Part shown: positions 45,124 through 57,200 of the stretch, one piece after another
How the letters are laid out: each line of letters begins with the position of its first letter
How positions within the stretch are numbered: the first letter of the stretch is position 1
From: Plecoglossus altivelis
Lineage: Eukaryota; Chordata; Actinopteri; Osmeriformes; Plecoglossidae
Assembly (NCBI GenBank): GCA_036571765.1
Contig: BROE01000023.1
Span: 6,967,551 to 7,031,550 of the forward strand
Direction: 5' to 3'
Length of the DNA: 64,000 nt
Translations under genes and position numbers: made by a program
Notes under the pieces: generated by a model
Databases searched by the model: none
What the model saw: only the letters and a program-made list of their open reading frames with translations
Told to the model about the DNA's origin: nothing

Positions 45124-47120
45124 GACTGTCGGTCTCGGCTGAATCTAGAGTTCGGATACAAGGAAGTGCTAGTCTTCTTTGAGGCGAGGGAAAACAACTG
45201 GAAGGACTATAACTGCTGACCGGTACATTGGTTGTTTTCTTTGTCACAGCCTTACAGTCATCCTTTGTTCTCTTGTATTTGGCTTCTCACTCTTATCTTG
45301 TTATTGACTTCGCTCGCATCCCCGATCCTTCCAACGGTCTTATCGTGTCATCACTTCTTCCCTGGACCTCACTACTTCCATCCTGGACGTCATTTCCTCC
45401 ATCTCTCATGCCTAATAGCCTGCACACGTTCCTTCTGACATCCTCGCTCTTCACGGCTCAATCCACATCGTTCCACTGTATGGAGTTTATATTTGTGCTA
45501 AGCGCTCTACGCTTTCTACATAGGGATTCAGCTCGACCTTCAGCCATAACCTTCCTGGCCACGCATATAAGCAGGAGATAGAGGAACTTGGAAGCAAACC
45601 GGCATGCATCAACCTTAGTGGACGGAGAGAGACAGGAAAGAAGACGAAAAAGAAGGAGGGGGCAGATAGTAGAGTCAGAGGAAGAGAGGATAGGAGAAGA
45701 AACGAGGAAGGAGGACGAAGCCGAATGAGCGTATGGAGACGCGAGTACTGGGGATGGGTATGATATGTCTCTACAAAAGCCAGGATACATAGTTACTTTG
45801 TTTAAAGATGCTAAAATGCCCAGATCCCTCACGTCTTTGTCTCATCTTCCCCCCCACTGGCTCTTTGGTTCCAGATGTTCGCTCGAAAACTATAGGGGCT
45901 CTTGCCATAACGAGATCAAGCATGAGGAAAACAAATCCGCCATCCTCACGTCTTTCCTCATCTCCTTTCTCAATCCCGGACCTCACGTTCTTTCCTATCT
46001 CCTTCTCAATCCCCATCCGCTACACCGTCCTTTCTATCATCTTCTTCACTCATCCCACATCGCTCATCGTCTTTCCTGCACTACTCACTTCCTCATCCTC
46101 GTCATATGGCGTCACGTCTTCTCATCTGACTTCCTCTCCATCCTACACTGTTTTCCTCATCTCCTTCCCTGATCCCATCCTCACGTCTTCCTTCATAGCT
46201 CCTTCCTCATCCATAGGCCTCACGTCATTTCCTGGCCATCGTCTCCTTCGAGAGGTGGTATGTGATATGGCCAGGGTCCTTTAAGAACAAGCTCTGGGTG
46301 TTGAAGGCACACTGCTCAAGGTTGTAGGCGGGCATGAGGTTGAAGTGGGCATATATACAGAAGTGATAGCAGAAAACAGATCACCGCAAGATCAAGGAAT
46401 ACCTAAGCTTATGTATCGTTTATATTCATAGCTACAAAAACGGGATCCCCATCTCACGTCTTTCTCATCTTCCTTCTCATCGCCATCCAACAAGTCTTTC
46501 TCATGTCTCTCATCCCTACCTCACGTCTTTCTCATCCCTTCCGTCATCCAATCGCTCACGTCTTTCCTCATCTCCTTCCTCATCCCCATCCTCACGTCTT
46601 TCCTCATCTCCTTCCTCATCCCCATCCTCACGTCTTTCCTATATCCTTCTCATACCGCATGCCTCACGTCTTTTACCTCATCTCCTTCCTCATTCCGCCC
46701 ATCCTCGAAGTCTTTTCTCATCTCCTTCCTCATCTGCCTTCCTGCCATCCGCTCGAACTCACGTCTCTTCGCTCAAACCCCACATCTTATCGACTTTCCT
46801 TCATCTTTCTATCTCCTTCTCAATCTCAATTCTCAATGCTCTTTCCTTATTTCCTTAACTTATTTGTCTTTCCGTGATATCCTTTCCCTCAACTCCTCTT
46901 TCCTTCTCCCCCTCCAGGAATGATGAGAAGACAGCAGTTAGACAACATGATTCTGCTTAGGGGGGCTTAGTTCTTACATGGTCTTGCCATCAGAGGAGGG
47001 GAAGCTCCCTCCACCCGAGCCAAGGATCCTCCACGTCCTCACTTGTAAATCAGCCAACGTGTGCCTTAAGAAATAGAATTTTGTGTGGACGGCGCCCGAA
47101 AGGCAGAGCTTTGGGTGTGT
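45124..47120. other. Low-quality-looking region after nedd8, with degraded 36-bp minisatellite
   Basis: The stretch is dominated by degraded copies of a 36-bp unit (CTCACGTCTTTCCTCATCTC plus CTTCCTCATCCCCAT), best kept at 46550-46660 and recognisable from about 45830 to 46800. Spacing between copies varies by single-base indels in a way unlike the tidy minisatellites elsewhere in the window. No exon is recognisable. Confidence 0.7.
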
Positions 47121-47129
47121 TAAACACTA

Positions 47130-50100
47130 AATGGGTTTATCTTTCCTTCTCTCTATTTTTCTTTTTTGCTAGATAGACTTGTGATGAGTACTTTAAAATG
47201 CTTTTTTGTAATTCGTGGATGAAGTGTTATACTAGTCATATTCGCTCTCAATTATTATTGTCAGTTCATTATGTTGAGTTGCTTTAGTGTCGGTAGTTTT
47301 TTGATTGTTTGTGGCTATTCAACATCAATACTTTTTTGGAAGCTCTACATTTTTATACTATTGCAACTGAAGAGGTATAGCGAGTAAGTATCAGAACACA
47401 AAGTATGCGTGGTCTCGTATGGTTTGACTAGTTCCATTTAATTGCCTTAATCATGATATATTCTGGACCTCGGTTTTGGTTCTTTTTACTCAATGCTACG
47501 ATTTAATGATGATTCATTCTTGGCGCTGATTCATATCTCATCTACGCGAGAGATAACCATTTGATTTTCATGTCAACAGGAGAATACGAATTCAGTCGGG
47601 TCACGTGTCCTAATCCGAGAGAAATCGCACGTCGTTGGGCTCACTCTCTAGGATCGCGAACATCTCGTCAAAACGACAATGCGCCTGTTTCATAGGATGG
47701 AACCTGTAAATTGCTAACCTGTTGAGATGTGGTTGCTACACATCACAAGCGGCGACTCGTATGTGGTGGTCACCGGCACGTGCGTTGAAGAAGACCACAA
47801 GTTTCAGTTGGCGTCATAATGTAACTCGTCAAGTGAAACCGGGGGAGCAGGAGGACGGAAGAGAGAAGAAAACACGTGAAAATTTTATACGCAAAGCTAC
47901 ACAAATACCTGTAACACACCACACACACACACAGCACACTATGGTTAGTAATGTATTAGTGAGTCATATGTGGGTCTATACAGCAGAATCACTATCATAC
48001 TGCTTCATGGAGTGGTTTCATTGCGAGGCAAAATACATTGAATATAACGATCACAGTGTGTAGCCCATTTAAACAACTGGATGCAGGCAAAAACACACAC
48101 ACTTCAGCAGCACACTCACGCCTGGCCAAGACCCAGATTCTTTTTCTCGGACAGTTATCTAGGTCGTTATGTGTAATGTAAGCGCAGGATGCCAAACTCT
48201 ATTATAACTCACAAAGTGAACGATATGGGACTTGGAACTCTATTTTTGCAATTGGATATGATCCGTCTGGACAAGTAAACAAGCGCTAAAGTATGAGACA
48301 GAGATCGTCTTCAGACCGCTTTCTTCTGTACGTAGCATATCTTGTGCTGCTGTGTTTGTGTGTGTGTGTGTGGTGTGTGTGTGTTGTGTGTGTGATGTGT
48401 GTGTGTGTGCGTGTGTGATGTAGTTGTGTGTGTGTGGGTGTGGTGGGACTAGAGACAGGACTGCCGTGGATCTGCAGGCAGAATGCTCTCGGAGGTATTT
48501 GGATGGCATATATTGGGAAGTTAGGAAAGGGAATTGATCTTAGTGAGGTCTATGTCTAACAATCGTTTACAATGGAGGTGAACTTATCTTGTGAAGATTC
48601 GCTTCCTCATATAACAGAAAATGATTCTTTTTACAAGTCACTCGGTTCATGAGTGCGTTCGATGAACAGTGTGTTTCCTGACTAAGCCGTTCACCAGACG
48701 AGTAGACTAGCAAAACTTCTGTACAAGAAGTCAAAGTATCATATAAGCGGTCAGTAGCGACCGTTTCAAACCGCGCTTTAGGGGTATCCACCCTCGCTTG
48801 GGTAGTGGACTGTGCAAGATGTTTTTAGCGATCCTGCAACCCTGTACGTCTGTGATCATGTTTGTCAGAGTTATGTCGCACTCTCTCCTAACTTTAGGGA
48901 CAACCATACCGACCCTATCACGCCCCATCTCTACCCTCCTTCAAAGGAGCAAGAGACTAACCCCTCTCCCCTCCTTCCCCTCTTCTCACATCTTTCACCA
49001 TCACAAAGCACCATATCCACATCAACTCAAGGAGGGCAACTAACTAGAGAAAGAGAGAAGTAATCGACATAACTCTGACAACATACACAGACGCACGAGG
49101 TTTGCAGACGCAAAAACATCTTACACATTCCATACCCCGCGAGTGGTACATGTGCGTTGACGTCACTGACCCTTATATGATAACCTTTGACTTCTTGTTG
49201 ACAGAAGTTTCTAGTCTACTCTCTGGTGAACTGCTTAGTCAAAACTCACTGTTCATCACTCACTCATCTAACCAGTACTTTAAAAAATCATTTCTGTTAT
49301 ATGAGGAAATGCATCTTCACAAAAAGCACCGGTAAACATTGTTGACATAGACCTCCTAATCATTAGCGTTAATAATAATGATAATAATAAAAAAGGAACA
49401 ACCCTTAATCTGTTCTCATCTCTCCCTCTATGTTTTCATCTCTCTCCCTCTCTCACACACCACACCACACACACACAACACACACACACACACACAACAC
49501 ACACTACACACACACACACACACACACACACATTCACACATACACTCAGAACCTGCTACTCAAGAACGTTTATTCTTATCCTGTATAGAGTGAATTTTCT
49601 TTCCAACGATCCTTCCAATTGCAAAATATAATTCCAATTAATCTTCACTTTGCATATAGAGTTTGGCATCCTCCATCTTACATTACACTTAACTACCTAA
49701 ATTCAGGTGTGTGTGTTGTGTGTTGTGGTGTGGACACTGCATCAGATGTTTAAATGGCTACAGCAACTGTGATCGTTATAATTACAATGTATTTTGCACT
49801 CAGGCTTAATGAAACACTCAGAAGCCAAGTATGATAGTGGATTTCCTGCTGTATAGACCCACATATGACTCACTAATACATTACTAACATAGTGTGTGTG
49901 TGTGTGTGTGTGTGTACAGGTAGTTGTGTAGTTGCGTATAAAATGCAGTGTTTTTTCCTGTTCACCTAGACATCATTATGACTGAACTTGTGTTTTCAGC
50001 ACTGCGACGATCGTCCCTTGTTTAGCAGACCAATCTTAAAGTAGTTTAATGTCCATCTCAAAGGCCATTTCTTTGACAGTGTTCGGTTAGAATGAAGCCA

Positions 50101-50530
50101 TCGACTCGATTTTGGAAACAGACACTTTCTTTCGTTTTCTTTGACATGAAAATTGTATCTCTGCAAAAATATCAGCATGAATCATCTTCAACATTATTAA
50201 AAGAACCAAAACCGAGGTCCAGAATATATCATGATTAAGGCAATTAAATGGAACTGGTCAAATCATACTGAACCACTTCATACTTTGGTTCTTATATGTA
50301 CTGTATACCTCTTCAGTTGCAATAGTAATAAAAATAGTAGGCTTCCAAAAAGGTATTGATGTTGAATACAAAACAATAAAAAAAACTAGACACTAAAACT
50401 AACATAATGGAACTGAAATAATAATGACATATGATATAAACAATCATCACAATTACAAAAAAGCATTTTAGAATCACAGTTATTTAGCAAAAAAAAAGAG
50501 AGAGAAAGATAAACAGCATTTAGTTTACTC
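47130..50530. repeat. Large imperfect inverted repeat (palindrome), arms about 1.6-1.8 kb, centre near 48960
   Basis: The left arm is the noisy reverse complement of the right arm. Examples: 47460 (CATGATATATTCTGGACCTCG) matches 50205-50235; 47940-48000 (TTAGTAATGTATTAGTGAGT) matches 49850-49905; 48815-48895 (GCAAGATGTTTTTAGCG, GTCAGAGTTATGTCG) matches 49065-49125. Arms differ by many single-base indels. No transposase, terminal motif or target duplication is visible. Confidence 0.9.
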
Positions 50531-51119
50531 AAAATGCAAAGTAATTTGATCAGAATTTGAGGGGCTTAGAGTCTGAATACAGTATTGGTGTGTTTTTTTT
50601 CCCCAGTAAGACAATGATAAGTTCCAAGGTGGCAAAAAAACATGGCCAACTTGGATTTGCCGCGCACAGCACAATAAGAGTTCTTACAAACAATCTCTTA
50701 ATATGGGAGTGTGCAGGGAGAGTGTGGAGGAGGTGGATGAGGAGGGCAGGATGTGAGGAAGAAGGAGGAGGATGTGATGTATGTGTGAGGGTCAATCCGA
50801 ACGCCTCGCTCGCGTCTCCTTCAAGGCTAAAGCGGAACGAAGGTAAGATGACCAAGATTCTCCTGTCCCCAGTAACGCCTTTCCTCCTCCCTCCTTTCCT
50901 CCTCCCTCCCTCCCTTCCTCCTCTCTTCCTCCCTTCTCTTTCCTTCCTCCTCGTTCACCTTGAACCTCTTTGGCACAGCAGTGACGTTTCAAAACGCCAG
51001 ACATTCGGGAAAGGAGGCGGGGAAATGAACACTGCGTATCAATACAGGTGCGTTCGCATCTATGAGCAACTCTAATTCTACTGTAGTTCGCTTGTAACAC
51101 TAGCCTTGCTCGGTGTATA

Positions 51120-51161
<42 letters not shown>

Positions 51162-51235
51162 AGTGTCTGTGGGAAAGAGGTTGGGGAAAGTAAGTTTCCG
51201 AGGTTGCGTGTTCAGCAGTCTACTTTAGCGTCACA
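50531..51235. other. Presumed slc7a8 3' UTR and flank
   Basis: The region follows the slc7a8 stop on the minus strand. It contains a (CCTCCCTT)-rich tract at 50880-50950 and a (GT)n tract at 51124-51160 inside the presumed 3' UTR. No other gene is recognised. Confidence 0.5.
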
Positions 51236-54200
51236 TCATTTGGAGAGAGCTGACTCGCCCTCTTCCTCCCCTGAGCCCTCGTCCCCTGAGCCCCCGGTCA
51301 TCGCTGGGTAGACCACCACACAGAACTTCTGGCCCAGGTACGTCATCTTGCCTGTTAGGAAGGTGAAAAGGAAGGTTGTTAAGAGCTGAGGTGGTGCAGA
51401 AACAGATTCTAGAACCTTAAGTTAGATGACAAAACGATCACTAGATCCTTTGTCAAAATTGCCACCAACTTTTGCGATGCATCAGTAAACCACCTGAACC
51501 GAAGGGGGTGGGGTGGGGAGGGGGATGAGGGGGTGTGTGGGGAGGGGGGGACATACCAACAAACGTATCAAAGCACTGGGGCTTGTTGTCCCAGTAGACG
51601 CCCAGGAAGTAGACAGGCACGCCGGTCAGCATGATGGCCAGGCCGATGCCACAAACCACAGGCTCCGAGTACAGGGAGAAGATGAGCAGGAAGGCCCAGA
51701 ACAGCAGGTAGATGACAGGCCACACCAGGCTGATCTGGAGGGGGGAGGGGGAGGAAGGAAGGAAGGAAGAGGTGGTGTGGAGCGGTGAGGAGGCGCGAGG
51801 GATAAAGAAAGGGTTTCAGTCTTTACAAACATCTAACTTCCACTGCTAGAACAAAGAGACAACGATTTTAATCTTCCTCTGGACAACGCTTACTTTGATT
51901 GGCCGGTGTATGTCGGGCTGCTTAATGCGGAGGACAATCTGCCCGGCAACAGTGACTCCGTAGAAGAGGTAATTGATGAAACCCACATAGTTGATGAGGG
52001 TGTACATGTCACTGGTGCACAGCATCAGAAGGGTGGACAGACACTGGAGGCAGAGAAGAAGAGAGCGAGACAGAGAGAGACACAGAGCGAGAGACACACA
52101 AAGAGATGGAGAGAGAGAGAGAGAGAGAGACAGAGAGAGAAGGAGAGAGGCAGACCAGTTTAGGATCAAACCACGTAAAGTGAGATGGTAACCAACACGA
52201 GGCATTGACATGAAAAACAGAATGAAAGCAAATCCCGCTCACAGTGAAGAGCAGAGCTGGGATGGGGGTGCAGCGTTTCACATGAATCATGGCTAGCAGA
52301 CTGGGGAGGTGACCCTCTCTGGCTCCAGCAAAGAACAACCTGGCACACAGACAGGGAGGGACGTTAAGCACTCATATAGTCTGGTGCAACCTGTGTCACA
52401 TACTACACACTGCACACAGTACAAAAGCACACGTAGCTCACGGTAAACGGCACGAAGCTAATAGATTGTTTCGAGTGAAACTGAGACACGCTGCAGGACG
52501 AGAGAGGGAAGAGGGGAGGAGGAAGAGAGAAGGGAGGAGGAGAGAAGGGAGGAGGAGAGAGGGGTAAGATGATGGGCAGACTGACCGAGAGGAGGTGAAG
52601 AGGGAACCGTTCACCCCTCCGAAGGTGGAGAGAGCCACAGAGATGGGCATGATCCATGACATCACTCCCAGGAGCTTCTCACCAAATGTCTGGGGAAGAG
52701 AGAGAGGGAGAGCAAGGGAGAGAGGGACAGAGAGACGGGGAGAGAGGGGGAGAAGAAGAGAGGGGAAAAGAGAGAGTGGGAGAGAGGTGGAGGTGGAGGT
52801 GTGGGAGAGAGATGGAGGGAGAAAGAGAGGGGGGGAGGGAGAGAAAGCGAAAAAATGATAAACATAGTTGCAAAAGCAGCAAAAAACAATCCAGCACCCT
52901 TAAACATTGATACGGTGTGACCACTAGAGGGAGTTGGAGATTATCTGGGCAGCAGACACCACATGTTAACGACCAGCAGAGAGGGTCTGGGTGGAGTTCC
53001 TCACCACGGCAACGGCATTGGAGGCCAGCAGCTCCTGGGGGCTCATGGCGGTGACGTAGGCAATGTTGGCAAAGACGTACACAAACGTCACCAGGGGGAT
53101 GGAGATGAAGATGGCTCGAGGAAGGTTTCTACAGGAGGAGAGATAGATGGAGGACAGACAGATGGAGGGATGGAGGAGAGACAGGTGGAGGGATGGAGGA
53201 GAGACAGGTGAAGGGATGGAGGAGAGACAGGTGAAGGGATGGAGGAGAGATGGAGGACAGACAGATGGAGGGATGGAGGAGAGACAGATGGGGGGATGGA
53301 GGAGAGGCAGATGGAGGGATGGAGGAGAGGCAGATGGAGGGATGGAGGAGAGACAGCAGGAGGGATGGAGGAGAGGCAGATGGACAAATGGGTTAGAACA
53401 GATATGAAACGACATGATCACCTCTACAAGAACTGCATTCCGAGCTCCTGTTGGCTCCCAGTCTTAGGTAGTGGCTACGAGAGTCTGCATGCGGTGCATC
53501 ATGGGAACACAGCTGCATGACAGGAACAGAAAGCGCAGATCTGCACGCTGACTCACACATAGGGGTCCACCAGCTCCTCAGTGACGTAGTTAAGGAAGTT
53601 CCAGCCCCCGTAGGCGAAAGAGCCTTGCAGGAACGCCAGCGCTATGAGCCCCACGTCGTACTCCTGGAAGGGCTCGAAGGCGTGCTTGGGCTCCAGATAG
53701 TGGTACTCCCCTGCAGGGGGGAGGAGAGGGGAGAGGCAGGGGGGAGGAGGGGGAGAGAGAACGGACAGAGGACAGTGAGAAGTCACGAAAAAGTGCTGAA
53801 GTCGTACGGCACTGGGTACGTGCTTGTCGTTGCGTGTGTGTGTGTGGTTTTGTTGAACTGATCCGAAGTCTCCACAATGACACTAAACTAAGAAAGAGGG
53901 AACTTAGAGTAGACTTCTTGTTGTTCGAATCACATCAAGGGTTCAGGTTAGGGTCCGGAGTTAGAGCTATCCTGGTACTGAACGGGACTAAAAGAATGGT
54001 CCTTTGCCGCAACGTGTCCTTGGGTGTGTGTGCGTGTGCTGGTTTATTAATTCCTGTTGAAAGGGTAACTACATAGGGACTGAGATTGGATTGGACTGAG
54101 TAAGCATGATTGGCTATAGCAGAGTCTGCTCAATATCCCTCTCTTCGGTCTCCCTCCAATCTCATTATCCTCCTAACATATCCCTTTCTTTTTTTAGGTT

Positions 54201-57200
54201 CATCTCTCATTCTCTCGTCCACGCTCTTTCTCTCCACTCTCTTTCCCCCCCTTTTCTCCATCGTCCTGCATCCCTCTTCTCCCTTCCTCTACCCTTCTCC
54301 CTCTCTTTTCCCTTTATCTAGTCAATCATTGTGTTGCTATACCAACAGGCAGATCCCCCTATGTTTTTTCTGAGGATCCATCCCATAATGCCGTAGCTGG
54401 CGTCACTGCGCTCCGCGAGGCCTCTGTCACAACTGACCCTCAGTCCGGTCATTTTTGCTAATCCCACAGAGGCCCGTCGCTTTGAAAACCACATCAGCAC
54501 TGGGATCCCGACCAGGAGCCTGTGAACCCCACAACCTCCACTCTGACAGCACCCTCAGAGACTGCACCCACTGACCCACTGTGAACCCCACAACCTCCAC
54601 TCTGACAGCACCCTCAGACTGCACCCACTGACCCACTGTGAACCCCACAACCTCCACTCTTACAGCACCCTCAGAGACTGCACCCACTGACCCACTGTGT
54701 GTGTGGGAGGGAGGGAGATGTCCATGTGTCTCAGAGATGGTGGCATGCTGATGGTTAGAGAGAGACACACACACTTGCCTACACACACACACACACACAC
54801 ATACCCACCCACGCACCCAGACTTGCCCGCACACTCACCCATGTCCACATTTGCCCACACTCAACAACTCACAGACTCCCCCAACACACACACACGATGA
54901 CACTCACCCTTGCATATCTGCACGATGCCCATGATGATGATGAGAGCCAGGGCTAGCAGTTTGCCAGCAGTGAAGATGTCCTGAACACGTGTGGCCCATC
55001 TCACACTGGAGCAGTTCACGATGTCACAGCATGAGGGGGAGAGGGGGGGGAGTTAGCAATCATTGAATATACTCTATCAAACTGAAGCAGTAGCATAATG
55101 ACAGATATAGTATACACTGACTGAAATATGGTGTTCCGATATTTCAATTCCTAGAATTCTGGAGAATTCTAATTCTATAGATGTTTTCATTTCTGCTTAC
55201 ATAGAAGATTCCAGTTCTTATTAGAAGAGAGTTGCTTGTCTCTCCCACTGTAAGGAACAACTCTTCACAAAATGGCGGAGCCCAGCTTAGGGTGAATATA
55301 TTATATTGATCAATCCTGGAGCTCAGAGACCTTTGCTTCGACCTTCCTGGTCATTTATTGTCACAGTGAACTTTGACTCCAACTCTGTCTGACTGTCTTC
55401 AAGGTACATAACACCTTTAGCAAACCACACAAACACTGAAACTCTTCACACCTTTTCGCAACTGTAAAATTTGATCTTGATTCGGAGGAAGTTGAGGCTG
55501 TTCACGCCTGGAACCTGGTGATAACTGTGCGTCTGTCTGCAAGTGCAGAAACCAGCCTCTGTTCGTTTCAGCTCTTCTGTCTCACGTCCTCCCAGGCTAA
55601 GATAGTAAAGATAACCAGCAGATAGGCCCTCTGTATCTGGGTTCACTAGTTCAGCAGCTTTCTGGCTTGCTGGTGTTTACCAGACGGCACCAGTGCATGT
55701 TACACGCGCACCCCACGTCCGAAACGAACAACATGTTTTTCAGTTAAAACACCTCTGGCCAGGATGACAAAGACCTAAGACTTTCCGTAGAGCTGTAAAC
55801 AAACACACACACCTACATATTCACACCCACGCAGACAGACTCACGCACACGCAGCAAGACACCGTAAGCAGAAGTTTGGAACAGTTTCTAGTTGTGTCCT
55901 GTCGTTGGAAGGGAAGGGGGATTAGGGGGGACGTGGGGGCAGTGACCAGCCAGCGTTTCTGAGGAGTCAGGTCTAGGAGAAGCCTGGAACCACACTGCAG
56001 TGGTGTGTGGGGGGTGTCTGTGGTAGATCGTCAAGGATTACTGATATTCAGGCAGACTCAACAAAGTCACGAAGAGGCTTGAAAGTGGGAGGGATTCAGG
56101 TCAAACACAAATGTTTTCGAACGGCCTGTGACTGAAGGTGGAGGCTGTGAAGAATCAGCATCAACAAGTATAAATACAAGGGTTTCAACACATGATCTGT
56201 CTGAATGTGGTCTGAATTCTAGACAGGGGTTGGAAAGTCTCATGGGGTAATAAGATCATCCTCTCTCCCATGAGCACCCAAACGACTGAGACTGGGGTCC
56301 GTCTCAGAACTGCTTCTGCTCAGCTGTCTGTAAGCTGAGTAGGCGGAGGAACAGACAGAGGGATTCCCTGACAGCTAAACAACATGGTGCTTACGCACAT
56401 ACACACACACACACAAGCACACACACACAAGCACACGCACACACACACAAGCACACACACCCAAGCACACACACACACACACATTTCCTCTCTGCAGTTG
56501 TGGGAGGAGCTATACCGCACTTTTTTGTTGTTTTTTACTGCACACTCTGCAAAAAAAAAAGGTTCCTGTGCAGCACAAGACAGTGCTGGTGACTAACATC
56601 CGTCTAGCACATGGGGTAACAGAGAGCAGTCCAGATCTATCTATGGCTAGGGGTTCTAGGGATTCAGTTCTAAGTATTTGGCGTGGAGGGACACTTAACG
56701 TGATTGATGACAATAACCACCAGCAGAACAAACTGTGCGAGCGGGCTTAGAACGGGGGAGAAAACACAGGTAACACCAGACAAAGTGAGGGGAGATGGAG
56801 AGAGAGAGAGAGAGGGAGGGAGGGAGTCAATCCTGGAGCTCAGAGACCTTTGCTTCGACCTTCCTGGTCATTTATTGTCACAGTGAACTTTGACTCCAAC
56901 TCTGTCTGACTGTCTTCAAGGTACATAACACCTTAGCAAACCACACAAACACTGAAACTCTTCACACCTTTTCGCAACTGTAAAATTTGATCTTGATTCG
57001 GAGGAAGTTGAGGCTGTTCACGCCTGGAACCTGGTGATAACTGTGCGTCTGTCTGCAAGTGCAGAAACCAGCCTCTGTTCGTTTCAGCTCTTCTGTCTCA
57101 CGTCCTCCCAGGCTAAGATAGTAAAGATAACCAGCAGATAGGCCCTCTGTATCTGGGTTCACTAGTTCAGCAGCTTTCTGGCTTGCTGGTGTTTACCAGA

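Noticed and set aside
47130..50530. Inverted repeat as a large DNA transposon or foldback element
   Set aside because: There is no transposase, defined termini or target duplication, and arm differences are indel-type noise.
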